The notes: generated by a model from the sequence alone, not told the origin. A stretch of DNA of 46,822 nucleotides from Gammaproteobacteria bacterium HGW-Gammaproteobacteria-1 (GCA_002840095.1 PGZL01000016.1:1-46822); one strand, 5' to 3'; numbered from the stretch's first letter, positions 7,099 to 15,643 are shown. Program-made: numbers and translations.

Positions 7099-7479
7099 TT
7101 AATCCGGTTGAGCACAAGAAAATCTAACCACTATCTTTCTTTTATCAATCAATTTTTGATCTGCCGCGAGAGGAAGATATTTTTCTTCTGTTTTAGAAAA
7201 ACCCACTTTCCCGCCAATTATGAACGACGTGTATTCCTCCATCTGAGAAAACACTGTATACGATCCAAGCGCGGATTTGCAGCCACACTCGGCAATGTGC
7301 TTATCAATTTGCAAATGGAATGAAAGAACAGGAATTTTACCTTCCGTATCAACTTTTGTGTCTGCGATTGAAATACATTGGGAAAGTTGATTATCAATAG
7401 TTAGGGTATCTGCGCTATTCGCCGTCGCGCACGAAGAGACGAGAAACAAGACTATGTATCTAAATTTTCGTGCCACCAT
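7099..7479 (-). CDS. Secreted small protein, probable immunity partner of the Tlde1-like gene (DUF2195-like)
   Basis: A 126-residue protein with an N-terminal signal (hydrophobic 8-17). Either a lipobox-like VSSC ending at C17 or a signal peptidase I site near ANSA-D is possible. The mature part carries LSFHLQIDKHIAECGCKSAL and a final VVRFSCAQ, a pattern I associate tentatively with DUF2195. Its start overlaps the end of the DUF2778-like gene by 20 bases, so the two were co-translated. Immunity proteins to periplasmic peptidoglycan-acting effectors are typically small, exported and encoded next to the toxin (known for Tlde1/Tldi1), which fits. The immunity role is inference. Confidence 0.55.
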   Translation of the reverse strand: MVARKFRYIVLFLVSSCATANSADTLTIDNQLSQCISIADTKVDTEGKIPVLSFHLQIDKHIAECGCKSALGSYTVFSQMEEYTSFIIGGKVGFSKTEEKYLPLAADQKLIDKRKIVVRFSCAQPD

Positions 7480-7980
7480 TGGTCGATCTCCCGCTGATAT
7501 ATGAAACCTTAAGGATTAAAGTGCTCTTCTTGGTTGTTTTATGGAAAGACTTTAGAAGTGGGAATAGCCTTGTTTCTACTTCTATACAGCCATGGCTGAA
7601 ACCTTTGGTGGAATCATGCAAATAAAACCCGCCTCTCATCAAAGGCAAACACCGATGTTTCGTCGGAATATCGGCTGGCTCCATTCTTGCTCTATTTCTT
7701 CCCCGTTAGCCCAGAATGGTTCACAGCTGCCAGCGGAGGTGCCTCTTGGTATCTGTTGAATCCCCCATGACGGCTTTAAGGAGCAGTAACCGGAACCGTC
7801 ATCCTTTGCGGTTCCGTGATCTGTAATAAAGACCTTATAGAAGCCTTCCGGAATTGGACCGCCGTCAGGAACACACGTATTTTTTGGGGCTTGAAAACTA
7901 GGTAAACCCGAAGTTGCTTTAAATGTGCCTTTTCCTGGCCATGCTATGGCTTGCCCATCATACGTCATATCGAAAATCAT
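7460..7980 (-). pseudogene. Tlde1/DUF2778-like peptidoglycan-targeting protein, frameshifted
   Basis: Two overlapping frames make one protein. The first frame runs from the ATG at 7980 (perfect AAGGAGG site) and carries GTFKATSG and GGPIPEGFYKV, the DUF2778 N-terminal blocks. It stops near 7639. The second frame (-1 relative) continues with MRGGFYLHDSTKG and SHGCIEVET, holding the H and C of the L,D-transpeptidase-like active site, spaced 10 residues as in Tlde1. The switch must lie at about 7645-7684. There is no slippery heptamer, so a lost base (mutation or sequencing error) is more likely than programmed slippage. Tlde1 (known in Salmonella) is a type VI effector acting on tetrapeptides in the periplasm. 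Confidence 0.65.
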
Positions 7981-8000
7981 ACTGCCTCCTTGCAACGTTT

Positions 8001-8068
8001 GCTAACGTGGAGCTAAGCCGACGCCAACGGCTCCGCCGTTTGCGGTCGGCTTGAGCGAAGGGTTAGGG
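8001..8068 (-). other. attC recombination site
   Basis: On the minus strand it runs CCCTAACCCTTCGCTCAAGCC, a GC-rich stem (AACGGCGGAGCCGTT), then GGCTTAGCTCCACGTTAGC. The arms CTCAAGCCGAC and GTCGGCTTAG are complementary with the extra base expected of attC. The stop codon of the pYEATS gene lies in its left core. Confidence 0.85.
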
Positions 8069-8782
8069 GGCTTGCTCAAAATCAAGATATCTCTCCAGTT
8101 CGATCGGTTCGCTCTCTCCGACAAGGTAGACCTCTGCAACACACAGCACAGGGCCGTAAGCAGAAACTTCTAACTTAAAGCTTTCATTGGCGTTCCGCTT
8201 TATGACTGGTGATGTAAAGAATTTTGGCCCAAGTTGATATTCGACCCTCTCCACCTTTGACTCCGTCAACGGGCCGTCACCATGCTGGTGCAACCAAACG
8301 ACGATGTCAGCTTCTTGTCCAGCCACAGAGGATGGACGCCACTCATGAATAAGAAAGAGACCTCTCTGCCTTTCGTACTTCTGAATTCGTCGAGCTTCTA
8401 GATTTCCCCCTGCTTGCAGGGTTCTCCCAATCTCAGGCATACGGTCTCGAGTTTTCACTCGAGCTGTGGTGGCGCGATGTTCTACGTTCTCAGCCTTAAA
8501 CCCAACGAATGTTTTCTCTTGGGACTTGAGCCATTTTGAATAATGTTGGTCGTCCTGCAAATGAGCACGAAAGACTGTTTGCATTAGAAACGCTGCACCC
8601 AGGAATAATGGCACAAAGACGACTGCTGCTATCGCAAGCATGGGTGCAACCCAATCGGGCCTATCTATGTGAGCAGCAGCCGTTAGAAATGAACTATCAA
8701 CGAGTACCAAAGCAGCAAACCAGACGGCGAGCATCTGAATCGGCTTGGTAATGCGGTGCGGTTCGATCTTGGGTTCTGTCAT
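8063..8782 (-). CDS. Two-helix membrane protein with C-terminal pYEATS domain (cassette gene)
   Basis: A 239-residue protein with two membrane helices near the N-terminus (about 17-38 and 44-68), a charged linker, and a beta-rich C-terminal domain (about 145-239). That domain reads ADIVVWLHQHG, VERVEYQLGPKFFTSPV, NANESFKLEVSAYGPVLCVAEVYL. The V-x-Y-L-G-P-x-F and F-K-L-x-x-x-A-Y-G steps fit the prokaryotic YEATS (pYEATS) domain, which comparative genomics places in bacterial immune and signalling proteins. The role of this protein is unknown. It is the sole gene between two clear attC sites, so it is a single-gene cassette. Confidence 0.6.
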   Translation of the reverse strand: MTEPKIEPHRITKPIQMLAVWFAALVLVDSSFLTAAAHIDRPDWVAPMLAIAAVVFVPLFLGAAFLMQTVFRAHLQDDQHYSKWLKSQEKTFVGFKAENVEHRATTARVKTRDRMPEIGRTLQAGGNLEARRIQKYERQRGLFLIHEWRPSSVAGQEADIVVWLHQHGDGPLTESKVERVEYQLGPKFFTSPVIKRNANESFKLEVSAYGPVLCVAEVYLVGESEPIELERYLDFEQAP

Positions 8783-8803
8783 GTTCGCATCCTTTTTACA
8801 GCC

Positions 8804-8897
8804 CCCTAACGCCGCAAATCACCGGCACCGAAAAGTAGAGCGACGAGGAACGAGGAGCGCCGCTTTTTGGCGTCCGAGTGAATTTGCCTTGTTAGAG
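8804..8897 (-). other. attC recombination site
   Basis: On the minus strand it runs CTCTAACAAGGCAAATTCACTC, GGACGCC, a central stem, then GGTGATTTGCGGCGTTAGGGG. The outer arms are complementary (GGCAAATTCAC / GGTGATTTGC), with the core GTTAGGG. Confidence 0.85.
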
Positions 8898-9119
8898 TTG
8901 TATTTTTGATAGCTCATGTTTTAGCTCATCAATCTCATTGCTTGAAAATAAATTAACCACCGGTATACCACTCTGAATCATTAGGTTTGTAAGCCATTTG
9001 TTATGGAAATCTTGTATTTGTTCTGATATCAAACCAGTTTCCAAAATAAAATGCCGAAAATCATTGAGCAATATAGGCATGTCGTTTAATAACGTGCAGT
9101 AGATTATCTTGCGTTTCAA
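8892..9119 (-). CDS. Unknown small protein, second gene of a two-gene cassette
   Basis: A 75-residue protein I do not recognise. It is AT-rich in codon use and mostly helical, with no membrane segment. Read from the TTG at 9119 it overlaps the stop of the upstream membrane-peptide gene (TTGA), which suggests coupled translation. An internal ATG at 9080 is an alternative start. It ends inside the attC core at 8891-8897. Confidence 0.5.
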   Translation of the reverse strand: MKRKIIYCTLLNDMPILLNDFRHFILETGLISEQIQDFHNKWLTNLMIQSGIPVVNLFSSNEIDELKHELSKIQL

Positions 9120-9307
9120 AGATTCAAACTTGCCTTTCGAGCCAAGGGTTTTTCTGTTTTCTTGGCACCCCGCAGTTTATTAAAGAACTGGTAAATTTTA
9201 TCTACCGCATCAGTAAACTTTGAGACTGCAATAACAACAATACCAAATACGATAAGTGCGGCCACTACCGTATTTGATGTTATTAATGCAAGAAATTTGT
9301 CGATCAT
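9116..9307 (-). CDS. Single-helix small membrane protein, first gene of a two-gene cassette
   Basis: A 63-residue protein with one strong membrane helix (about 14-29, VVAALIVFGIVVIAVS) and a basic C-terminal tail (KLRGAKKTEKPLARK). It begins 8 bases beyond the GTTAGAG recombination core. With the next gene it forms a coupled pair. A short membrane peptide coupled to a small soluble protein could be a toxin/antitoxin-like pair, but nothing in the sequence proves it. Confidence 0.55.
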   Translation of the reverse strand: MIDKFLALITSNTVVAALIVFGIVVIAVSKFTDAVDKIYQFFNKLRGAKKTEKPLARKASLNL

Positions 9308-9314
9308 ATTTAAA

Positions 9315-9402
9315 CTCTAACGACCAAGCTCAGGCGACCGCTGCCACAGAGCGACGGAAGGAGCGACGCGGCAGCGGGTCGACCTGGAGCGCCGTGTTAT
9401 GT
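9315..9402 (-). other. attC recombination site
   Basis: On the minus strand: GCACATAACACGGCGCTCCAGG, GACCCGCTGCCGC stem, GCGGCAGCGGTC, then CGCCTGAGCTTGGTCGTTAGAG. The inner stem is long and nearly perfect and the ends carry ATAAC and GTTAG cores. Confidence 0.85.
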
Positions 9403-9407
9403 GCTGA

Positions 9408-9698
9408 TTAGTCACTTGTACCACCATGACTGTCATTTTCATTCCCAGCATACCACTCAACTTGATTGGCACCTCCGGCACCTGCTGATGAATTGCTTTT
9501 TATCTTGAGTTTCCTATATGCAAGCAATGTCCCTACTACTGGCAAAAGCCAAATAAACAAATACCAAATTGCCTTTTTTGACTTATTCAGCAAGGGGTAA
9601 TCGTTAAGCTCAATTGTGACAAAGTAGGCCATGAATAAGTGTGCCAACGCAATTAGCCCAATCAATATCCATACACCTTTAGCTTCCACGTATCTCAA
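9408..9698 (-). CDS. Two-helix membrane protein with PLDc_N-like core (cassette gene)
   Basis: A 96-residue protein with two membrane helices (about 10-29 and 44-61). The second helix region IWYLFIWLLPVVGTLLAYRK resembles the short PLDc_N (phospholipase D nuclease N-terminal) membrane module. The tail is hydrophilic. It is a single-gene cassette between two attC sites. The function is unknown; membrane proteins of this size are frequent in cassette arrays. Confidence 0.6.
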   Translation of the reverse strand: MRYVEAKGVWILIGLIALAHLFMAYFVTIELNDYPLLNKSKKAIWYLFIWLLPVVGTLLAYRKLKIKSNSSAGAGGANQVEWYAGNENDSHGGTSD

Positions 9699-9707
9699 CC
9701 TCTATTG

Positions 9708-9789
9708 CACATAACGCTTCGCGTAACCGGCGCCAGAAGGCGAAGCGCAGCGGAGCTTTCTGGCGTCCGAGTTCACGCGATTGTTAGAG
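9708..9789 (-). other. attC recombination site
   Basis: On the minus strand: ACTCTAACAATCGCGTGAAC, TCGGACGCCAGAAAGCTCC, a stem of GCGCTTCGCC, CTTCTGGCGCCGG, then TTACGCGAAGCGTTATGTGC. CGCGTGAA pairs with TTACGCG and GGCGCCAGAAG with CTTCTGGCG. This is one of the clearest sites of the array. Confidence 0.9.
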
Positions 9790-10332
9790 TATTTCGGCCA
9801 GGAATGCATCAGTTGCTCCCACCAAGTCCTGGATAAATCGTATGTGTTTTCGGAGGTCTTCTCTCGTGACCACGTGTGGTGTTGGTTGGCCGGGAACTGG
9901 GCGCCATGACCGGTGAGCGATATCACCCCGCTTTTTTGCGAGTTTATTGAGCTCAGCGCGAGCGCGGGCTGGGTCGTAGTGGTTCCAAGCCCAGCCCTCC
10001 GTTACGTCAACGCCCAGGTATCTGGCAAATATCGCCTTGACCCTGTCAGTACTTGGTGTGTGGAAGTACTTGAGATCGTTTTCGAGCGATTCTTTATAAA
10101 ACCGCACAAGCCTGCTCGCCTCTGCTCCGCGGCCAGACACTTCATCAGCTGCTTCTACAATCCGATCTTCCACATAGGTTTCCAGGGCCGCTAGTGCCAT
10201 CACTAGGCTTGCACGTTTAAGGACTTCTGCTTCCGGAGGCGGCGGTTGGCTGTTCAACGCGTCGAAATGATTGAGGAGGTCGATTGCATCCTGAATCGCA
10301 TGCTCAAATGTCTCGATTGCTCTTGATTTCAT
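9784..10332 (-). CDS. RiboL-PSP-HEPN domain protein (cassette gene)
   Basis: A 182-residue soluble, all-helical protein. Features: an N-terminal helix with ETFEHAIQDAIDLLNHF, a middle KRASLVMALAALETYVEDRI (39-58) typical of HEPN/MAE_28990-like and RiboL-PSP-HEPN proteins, and the HEPN signature KKRGDIAHRS with R135-x4-H140. HEPN domains with the R-x4-6-H motif are usually RNases in toxin or defence systems (known). Here no second gene is present in the cassette, so an antitoxin is missing unless the protein is not toxic. The gene ends within the attC. Confidence 0.65.
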   Translation of the reverse strand: MKSRAIETFEHAIQDAIDLLNHFDALNSQPPPPEAEVLKRASLVMALAALETYVEDRIVEAADEVSGRGAEASRLVRFYKESLENDLKYFHTPSTDRVKAIFARYLGVDVTEGWAWNHYDPARARAELNKLAKKRGDIAHRSWRPVPGQPTPHVVTREDLRKHIRFIQDLVGATDAFLAEIL

Positions 10333-10340
10333 TCTTGTAA

Positions 10341-10428
10341 CTCTAACGTAGAGCTAACCGGCGCTGCGCGGCTTTATCGCGCAGCGTCCAGCGACCGAAG
10401 GGAGCGAGGTTGAGCGCCATGTTATGTT
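10341..10428 (-). other. attC recombination site
   Basis: On the minus strand: AACATAACATGGCGCTCAACC, TCGCTCCCTTCGGTCGCTGG, ACGCTGCGCG / CGCGCAGCG stem, then CCGGTTAGCTCTACGTTAGAG. Arms and cores agree with attC structure. Confidence 0.85.
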
Positions 10429-10736
10429 TTTGGCCCCCAGCCGTGACGCTCAGCTAGAACCTGCCATTCTGGCTTCCTTGCGACGATGAGGCTCTCGCAG
10501 TATTGGATGACTTGCTTAATTCCAATGTCCGTTGCGTTGTACAGATTTCCCGGAGTCGATTTCCCTTTGACCTTCGGATTTGCATGTGCTCTTTGGAGTG
10601 AGGTAACAACAGTTCCAAGCAAAGCCTTTAGCTGCTGATCTTCCGTTTTGTTCATCACTTTCCCAAGATTTGTGATGTGCGACGAAACGGTGCGCATGTC
10701 CTTTAGGGCTGCAATTGTTTCTTCGTAGGTAGTCAT
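10422..10736 (-). CDS. Unknown small protein, second gene of a two-gene cassette
   Basis: A 104-residue soluble protein with no family I can name. The N-terminal half is helical (TYEETIAALKDMRTVSSHI). A basic loop VKGKSTPGNLYNATDIG precedes a final helix and ERHGWGPKT. It has a good ribosome site (AGGAAGTAAAG) and follows the partner gene by 11 bases. It is the last gene before the attC at 10341. Confidence 0.6.
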   Translation of the reverse strand: MTTYEETIAALKDMRTVSSHITNLGKVMNKTEDQQLKALLGTVVTSLQRAHANPKVKGKSTPGNLYNATDIGIKQVIQYCESLIVARKPEWQVLAERHGWGPKT

Positions 10737-10747
10737 CTTTACTTCCT

Positions 10748-11017
10748 TTAAATTCCGTTGTTGGGCAGGTAGCCGTTTTGGGGTGCGCCTTTCTCGATCG
10801 ACTTCTTTCTGACATCGGCCTCAGCCTTCATGCGCTCTGTTTGATTCTTCTCCCACTCTGACCTCAGGTCAGCATCGGCCTTGAGGAAGGAAATCTCAAA
10901 ATCAGCCTTCTTTTCAATCAGCTTTTGATATGCGCCGATCAAATCTCTATTTTCAGGATTTGCGCGAATCATTTCCTCAAGGAAGAGGCGGCAATTATTA
11001 AAATCCCACTGGTTCAT
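10748..11017 (-). CDS. Unknown coiled-coil-like small protein, first gene of a two-gene cassette
   Basis: An 89-residue, highly charged helical protein (FLEEMIRANPENRDLIGAYQ, then a long charged helix with KADADLRSEWEKNQTERMKA). It is probably a coiled coil. It lies at the right-hand (promoter-side) end of the array, so it would be the first cassette. A GTTATGT core 13 bases upstream supports this. The function is unknown. Confidence 0.6.
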   Translation of the reverse strand: MNQWDFNNCRLFLEEMIRANPENRDLIGAYQKLIEKKADFEISFLKADADLRSEWEKNQTERMKAEADVRKKSIEKGAPQNGYLPNNGI

Positions 11018-11029
11018 AGATTCTCCGAA

Positions 11030-11036
11030 ACATAAC
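11030..11036 (-). other. Recombination core at right end of cassette array
   Basis: GTTATGT on the minus strand, just upstream of the first cassette gene. The sequence to its right (to about 11100) has no clear attC arms or attI pattern, and no integrase follows, so it may be what is left of an attI or attC. Confidence 0.4.
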
Positions 11037-11207
11037 AGTGTATTAGCCCGACGCCGTACGAATAGTAATAGTGCCGCTGCGACCTATCACATTAATCAGC
11101 TCGTGCCGGATGGTGCCTTTTCATCCCCAAACCAACAGGTTGCCATCATTTCCTCAGCCCCGCCTCATCCGTTAGTACGGATACTGCCAAAGCCCCACAC
11201 CGCCGTC

Positions 11208-11225
11208 TGTAGGACTATCCCTACA
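11208..11225. promoter_or_regulatory. Palindromic operator-like site
   Basis: TGTAGGACTATCCCTACA is an inverted repeat (TGTAGG..../CCTACA with one asymmetric position). It lies about 50 bases beyond the end of the RepB-primase-like gene and about 190 bases upstream of the first cassette gene. It looks like a binding site for a dimeric regulator (LuxR-type output domains bind sites of this shape); no regulator in the window is linked to it. Confidence 0.35.
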
Positions 11226-11277
11226 CAGCTTCGGGCTTGGGTTGGATTTGCATGGCACGTCCCTGTGGTCTGGCGGG

Positions 11278-11838
11278 TCAGCTGACGGCGACGCAGTATT
11301 TCGACAACAACTCCCCTGCCGCGCTGTAGACCTTGCCGCTGTCTTCCACCAGGCGGGCTTCCTGTTCCTCGCCCTGGACCCAGGCGGGGATGAGGAAGTT
11401 GGCGAGGTAGCCGTAGCTGTCCCGGTGGGTGGTGGAGGCGTCGATGCCGGCTTTGTCGGCGAGGCATTTGGCGACGCGTTCGCTGGTGTCGTGCTCCAGC
11501 TTGCGGTCGTGCTTGAGCCAGGCCTGGAACAGGTCGTTGCCGTATTGCACGACGACGGCGGGTTCGAAGCCTTCGGTCTTCAGTTTGCTGAGGCGGGCGT
11601 TGTTGAGGCCGCTGAGGAGGGTCATGCCGTGGTCGCCGTGGGGCCGGATCAGTACGGCGTGGCCGGCCTGGTTCTGTTCGCGCAGTAATTCCACCAGGCC
11701 CCAGAGCTGATTGAGGTAGAGGCCGTCGTGGGCGAGGGTCGAGCCGCTTTTCTTGCGCGTGGCGATATCGAAGCGGGCGATGTTCATGGCGATGATCTGC
11801 CGCTCGATGATGTCCTGCTGGTGAACGAGTCCGTTCAT
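11278..11838 (-). CDS. RepB-like DNA primase domain protein (orphan mobilisation gene)
   Basis: A 186-residue protein. It shows the RepB_primase order: an N-terminal RQIIAMNIARFDIATR block, LLREQNQAGHAVLIRPHGDHG, a hydrophobic MTLLSGLNNARLSKLK strand, EPAVVVQYGNDLFQAWLK, and DSYGYLANF near the C-terminus. In plasmids and mobile elements this domain primes replication or is fused to relaxases. Here it stands alone without relaxase, replication or mobilisation partners, so it looks like a remnant of an element. No signal for regulation is evident. Confidence 0.65.
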   Translation of the reverse strand: MNGLVHQQDIIERQIIAMNIARFDIATRKKSGSTLAHDGLYLNQLWGLVELLREQNQAGHAVLIRPHGDHGMTLLSGLNNARLSKLKTEGFEPAVVVQYGNDLFQAWLKHDRKLEHDTSERVAKCLADKAGIDASTTHRDSYGYLANFLIPAWVQGEEQEARLVEDSGKVYSAAGELLSKYCVAVS

Positions 11839-12067
11839 GCTGCCCCCGAGATGTTTGTTGTTATGTGCTATGCAACACAGTCCTTCGCTCCCTCATCCCG
11901 GCCTTCTCCCTGAGGGAGAAGGAGAAACAAGGAGTCTAGCCTTGTCATCGGTCCCCTGCTCCGGCATGGCGGCCTGTCGTGGGTCATTAAGGCGAAAATC
12001 CGCCGTTCGATCAAGTCCCTTCTCCGCCTGAGTCGAATGCCCAGGCTTGTGCACGGCGTCGGGCTGG

Positions 12068-12092
12068 GTCGCGAATACGATTCGCTCCTACA
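12068..12092. repeat. Half copy of the A-type repeat
   Basis: GTCGCGAATACGATTCGCTCC followed by TACA matches the right arm of the A-type repeat found at 1832-2653. It stands alone just after the end of pabB. The surrounding gap (11839-12094) otherwise holds only a CCCTGAGGGAGAAGG palindrome-like text and no gene. Confidence 0.6.
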
Positions 12093-12094
12093 AA

Positions 12095-13474
12095 TTACTG
12101 TGGGTCTTTGCGGTGCCGCTCCAGCACGCGCAGCAGGGCGGCGGCCTTGTCCAGGCTTTCCTGATATTCCTCGGCGGCGTCGGAGTCGGTGACGATGCCG
12201 CCGCCGGCGGCGAAGCAGACCTGGCCCGCGCTGTGGATCAGGGTGCGGATGGCGATGTTGGTGTCCATGCTGCCGTCGAAGCCGATGTAGCCGATGGCGC
12301 CGCAGTAGACGCCGCGGCGGTGCGGCTCCAGCTCTTCGATGATCTCCATGGCGCGCCGTTTGGGGGCGCCGGTGATGGAGCCGCCGGGGAAGCAGCCGCG
12401 CAGCAGGTCGATGGCGTCGCGATCCGGTGCCAGCTCGCCGCTGACGGTGCTGACCAGGTGGTGCACGGTGGCGAAGCTCTCCACCTCGAACAGGCGCGGC
12501 ACCTGGATGCTGCCGGGGGTGCAGCTCTTGCCCAGGTCGTTGCGCAGCAGGTCGACGATCATCAGGTTTTCGGCGCGGTCCTTGGCGCTGTCGCGCAGCG
12601 CGTCGGCCAGGGCGCGATCCTGGGCCGGGTCCGCGCTGCGCGGCCGGGTGCCCTTGATGGGCTTGGTTTCCACCCGGCCTGCGCGCACTTGCAGGAAGCG
12701 CTCGGGCGAGGAACTCAGCACCTGGCCGAAGGGGAAGTTGAGCCATGCGGCAAAGGGCGCGGGATTGTCGCGGCGCAGGGTTTCATACAGGGCAAAGGCG
12801 TCGCCCTGCGCCGCCGCGCAGAAGCGCTGCGCCAGGTTGACCTGGTAGCAGTCGCCTTCGCGCAGGTAGTGCTGCACCCGGGCGAAGGCCGCCGCGTACT
12901 GCGCCGCGGTCATGTCGCTGCCCGGGGCGCCGTCGACGTGGAAGCCGGCTTTTACCACCGGCTGTGCCGTCAGTGCCCACCACTGCCGCAGCGCGGCCTC
13001 GTCGCCGGCCAGCCAGGCGCGGCGCTCCTGGTGGTCGAGGACCACCGCCCAGGTATAGATGCCGACGGCCATCTCCGGCAGTCCGAGGTCGTCCTCCGCG
13101 CGCGCGGGCAGCGCGTCGAATCGCCGCGCCAGGTCGTAGCCGAAGTAACCCACCGCGCCGCCGCCAAAATGCGCCTCCGCTACGGGGGCGTGGCGGGCCA
13201 GTTCATCACGCAGCAGTTCCAGGGGGTCTGCACCGCTGACCGTGCAGTCGTCGCCGCGGCAGATGCGGGTCTCGCCGCCGCGGGTCACCAGGGTCGCTGC
13301 GGGGGCAGCCACCATGATGTCGTAACGGTCGCGCCCGGCGCTGTCCAGCCACAGCGCCCAGGGCTGCGCGGCCAGCGGGCGGAACAGCGCCGCGGGGTCT
13401 GCCGGGTAGGGAAGGTCGTATCGGGTCGGTGGAGGCACGGTGGCTGGGCGTCGGCGGCGGCTATGGTGCGACAC
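12095..13474 (-). CDS. pabB: Aminodeoxychorismate synthase component I
   Basis: A 459-residue chorismate-binding enzyme. It converts chorismate, with ammonia from the PabA glutaminase, to 4-amino-4-deoxychorismate for folate synthesis in the cytoplasm. The chorismate-binding half is clear: YAAAFARVQHYLREGDCYQV, SSSPERFLQV, KPIKGTRPRS, AENLMIVDLLRNDLG, FPGGSITGAPKRRAMEII and YCGAIGYIGF. The KPIKGT text matches the PabB-type lysine motif, which separates it from TrpE, where an alanine replaces the lysine. The length fits PabB without a fused PabC lyase. The start ATG is followed by a basic RRRRP stretch, and a shorter start is possible. Confidence 0.9.
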   Translation of the reverse strand: MSHHSRRRRPATVPPPTRYDLPYPADPAALFRPLAAQPWALWLDSAGRDRYDIMVAAPAATLVTRGGETRICRGDDCTVSGADPLELLRDELARHAPVAEAHFGGGAVGYFGYDLARRFDALPARAEDDLGLPEMAVGIYTWAVVLDHQERRAWLAGDEAALRQWWALTAQPVVKAGFHVDGAPGSDMTAAQYAAAFARVQHYLREGDCYQVNLAQRFCAAAQGDAFALYETLRRDNPAPFAAWLNFPFGQVLSSSPERFLQVRAGRVETKPIKGTRPRSADPAQDRALADALRDSAKDRAENLMIVDLLRNDLGKSCTPGSIQVPRLFEVESFATVHHLVSTVSGELAPDRDAIDLLRGCFPGGSITGAPKRRAMEIIEELEPHRRGVYCGAIGYIGFDGSMDTNIAIRTLIHSAGQVCFAAGGGIVTDSDAAEEYQESLDKAAALLRVLERHRKDPQ

Positions 13475-13604
13475 ATGATAGAGGAATCGTCGACCAGAAA
13501 TTTAAACACTTATAAAACAGCTGGATAAAACGCTTCTTTCCCTCCCGCACCCGATGCCACCTAAGAGGTATAGGCCCTCGGCCCCATACCCTCTATAACC
13601 CATC

Positions 13605-13618
13605 TTGATGTAAATCAA
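13605..13618. promoter_or_regulatory. FNR/DNR-type box upstream of norC
   Basis: TTGATGTAAATCAA matches the FNR consensus TTGAT-N4-ATCAA exactly. It lies about 99 bases before the norC start. The FNR-like and DNR-like regulators in this window both carry the E-x-x-S-R recognition helix that reads this half site. Upstream, at about 13564-13596, AGAGGTATAGG and CCATACCCTCT form a further imperfect palindrome. Confidence 0.8.
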
Positions 13619-13716
13619 GGTAACTCAGTCAGCTATTTAACTATAACGTTAACCGGCCATAGCAGTCTCGTGGCGTCAGCGGCAACAACAAAACCGGCGG
13701 CCAAGGAGGAATCAGA

Positions 13717-15550
<1,834 letters not shown>

Positions 15551-15562
15551 TGGAGCTCTTGT

Positions 15563-15592
15563 GGGGGGCGCTTGCGCCCCCCTTTTTTTTTT
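15563..15592 (+). terminator. Rho-independent terminator after norB
   Basis: GGGGGGCGC-TT-GCGCCCCCC forms a 9-bp stem followed by ten T residues. It probably lowers or separates expression of the downstream norE-norD genes relative to norCB. Confidence 0.9.
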
Positions 15593-15643
15593 CGGTCCAT
15601 GCATCCGTGACCGTCGATACAGGCCAAGCCACTCCTTCATACC

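Noticed and set aside
7645..7684. Programmed -1 frameshifting in the Tlde1-like gene
   Set aside because: No X-XXY-YYZ heptamer and no stable downstream structure; mutation or sequencing error is simpler.
11103..11285. Integron integrase or its remnant to the right of the array
   Set aside because: The short plus-strand frame shows no tyrosine-recombinase motif or IntI-specific helix; I see no intI anywhere in the window.
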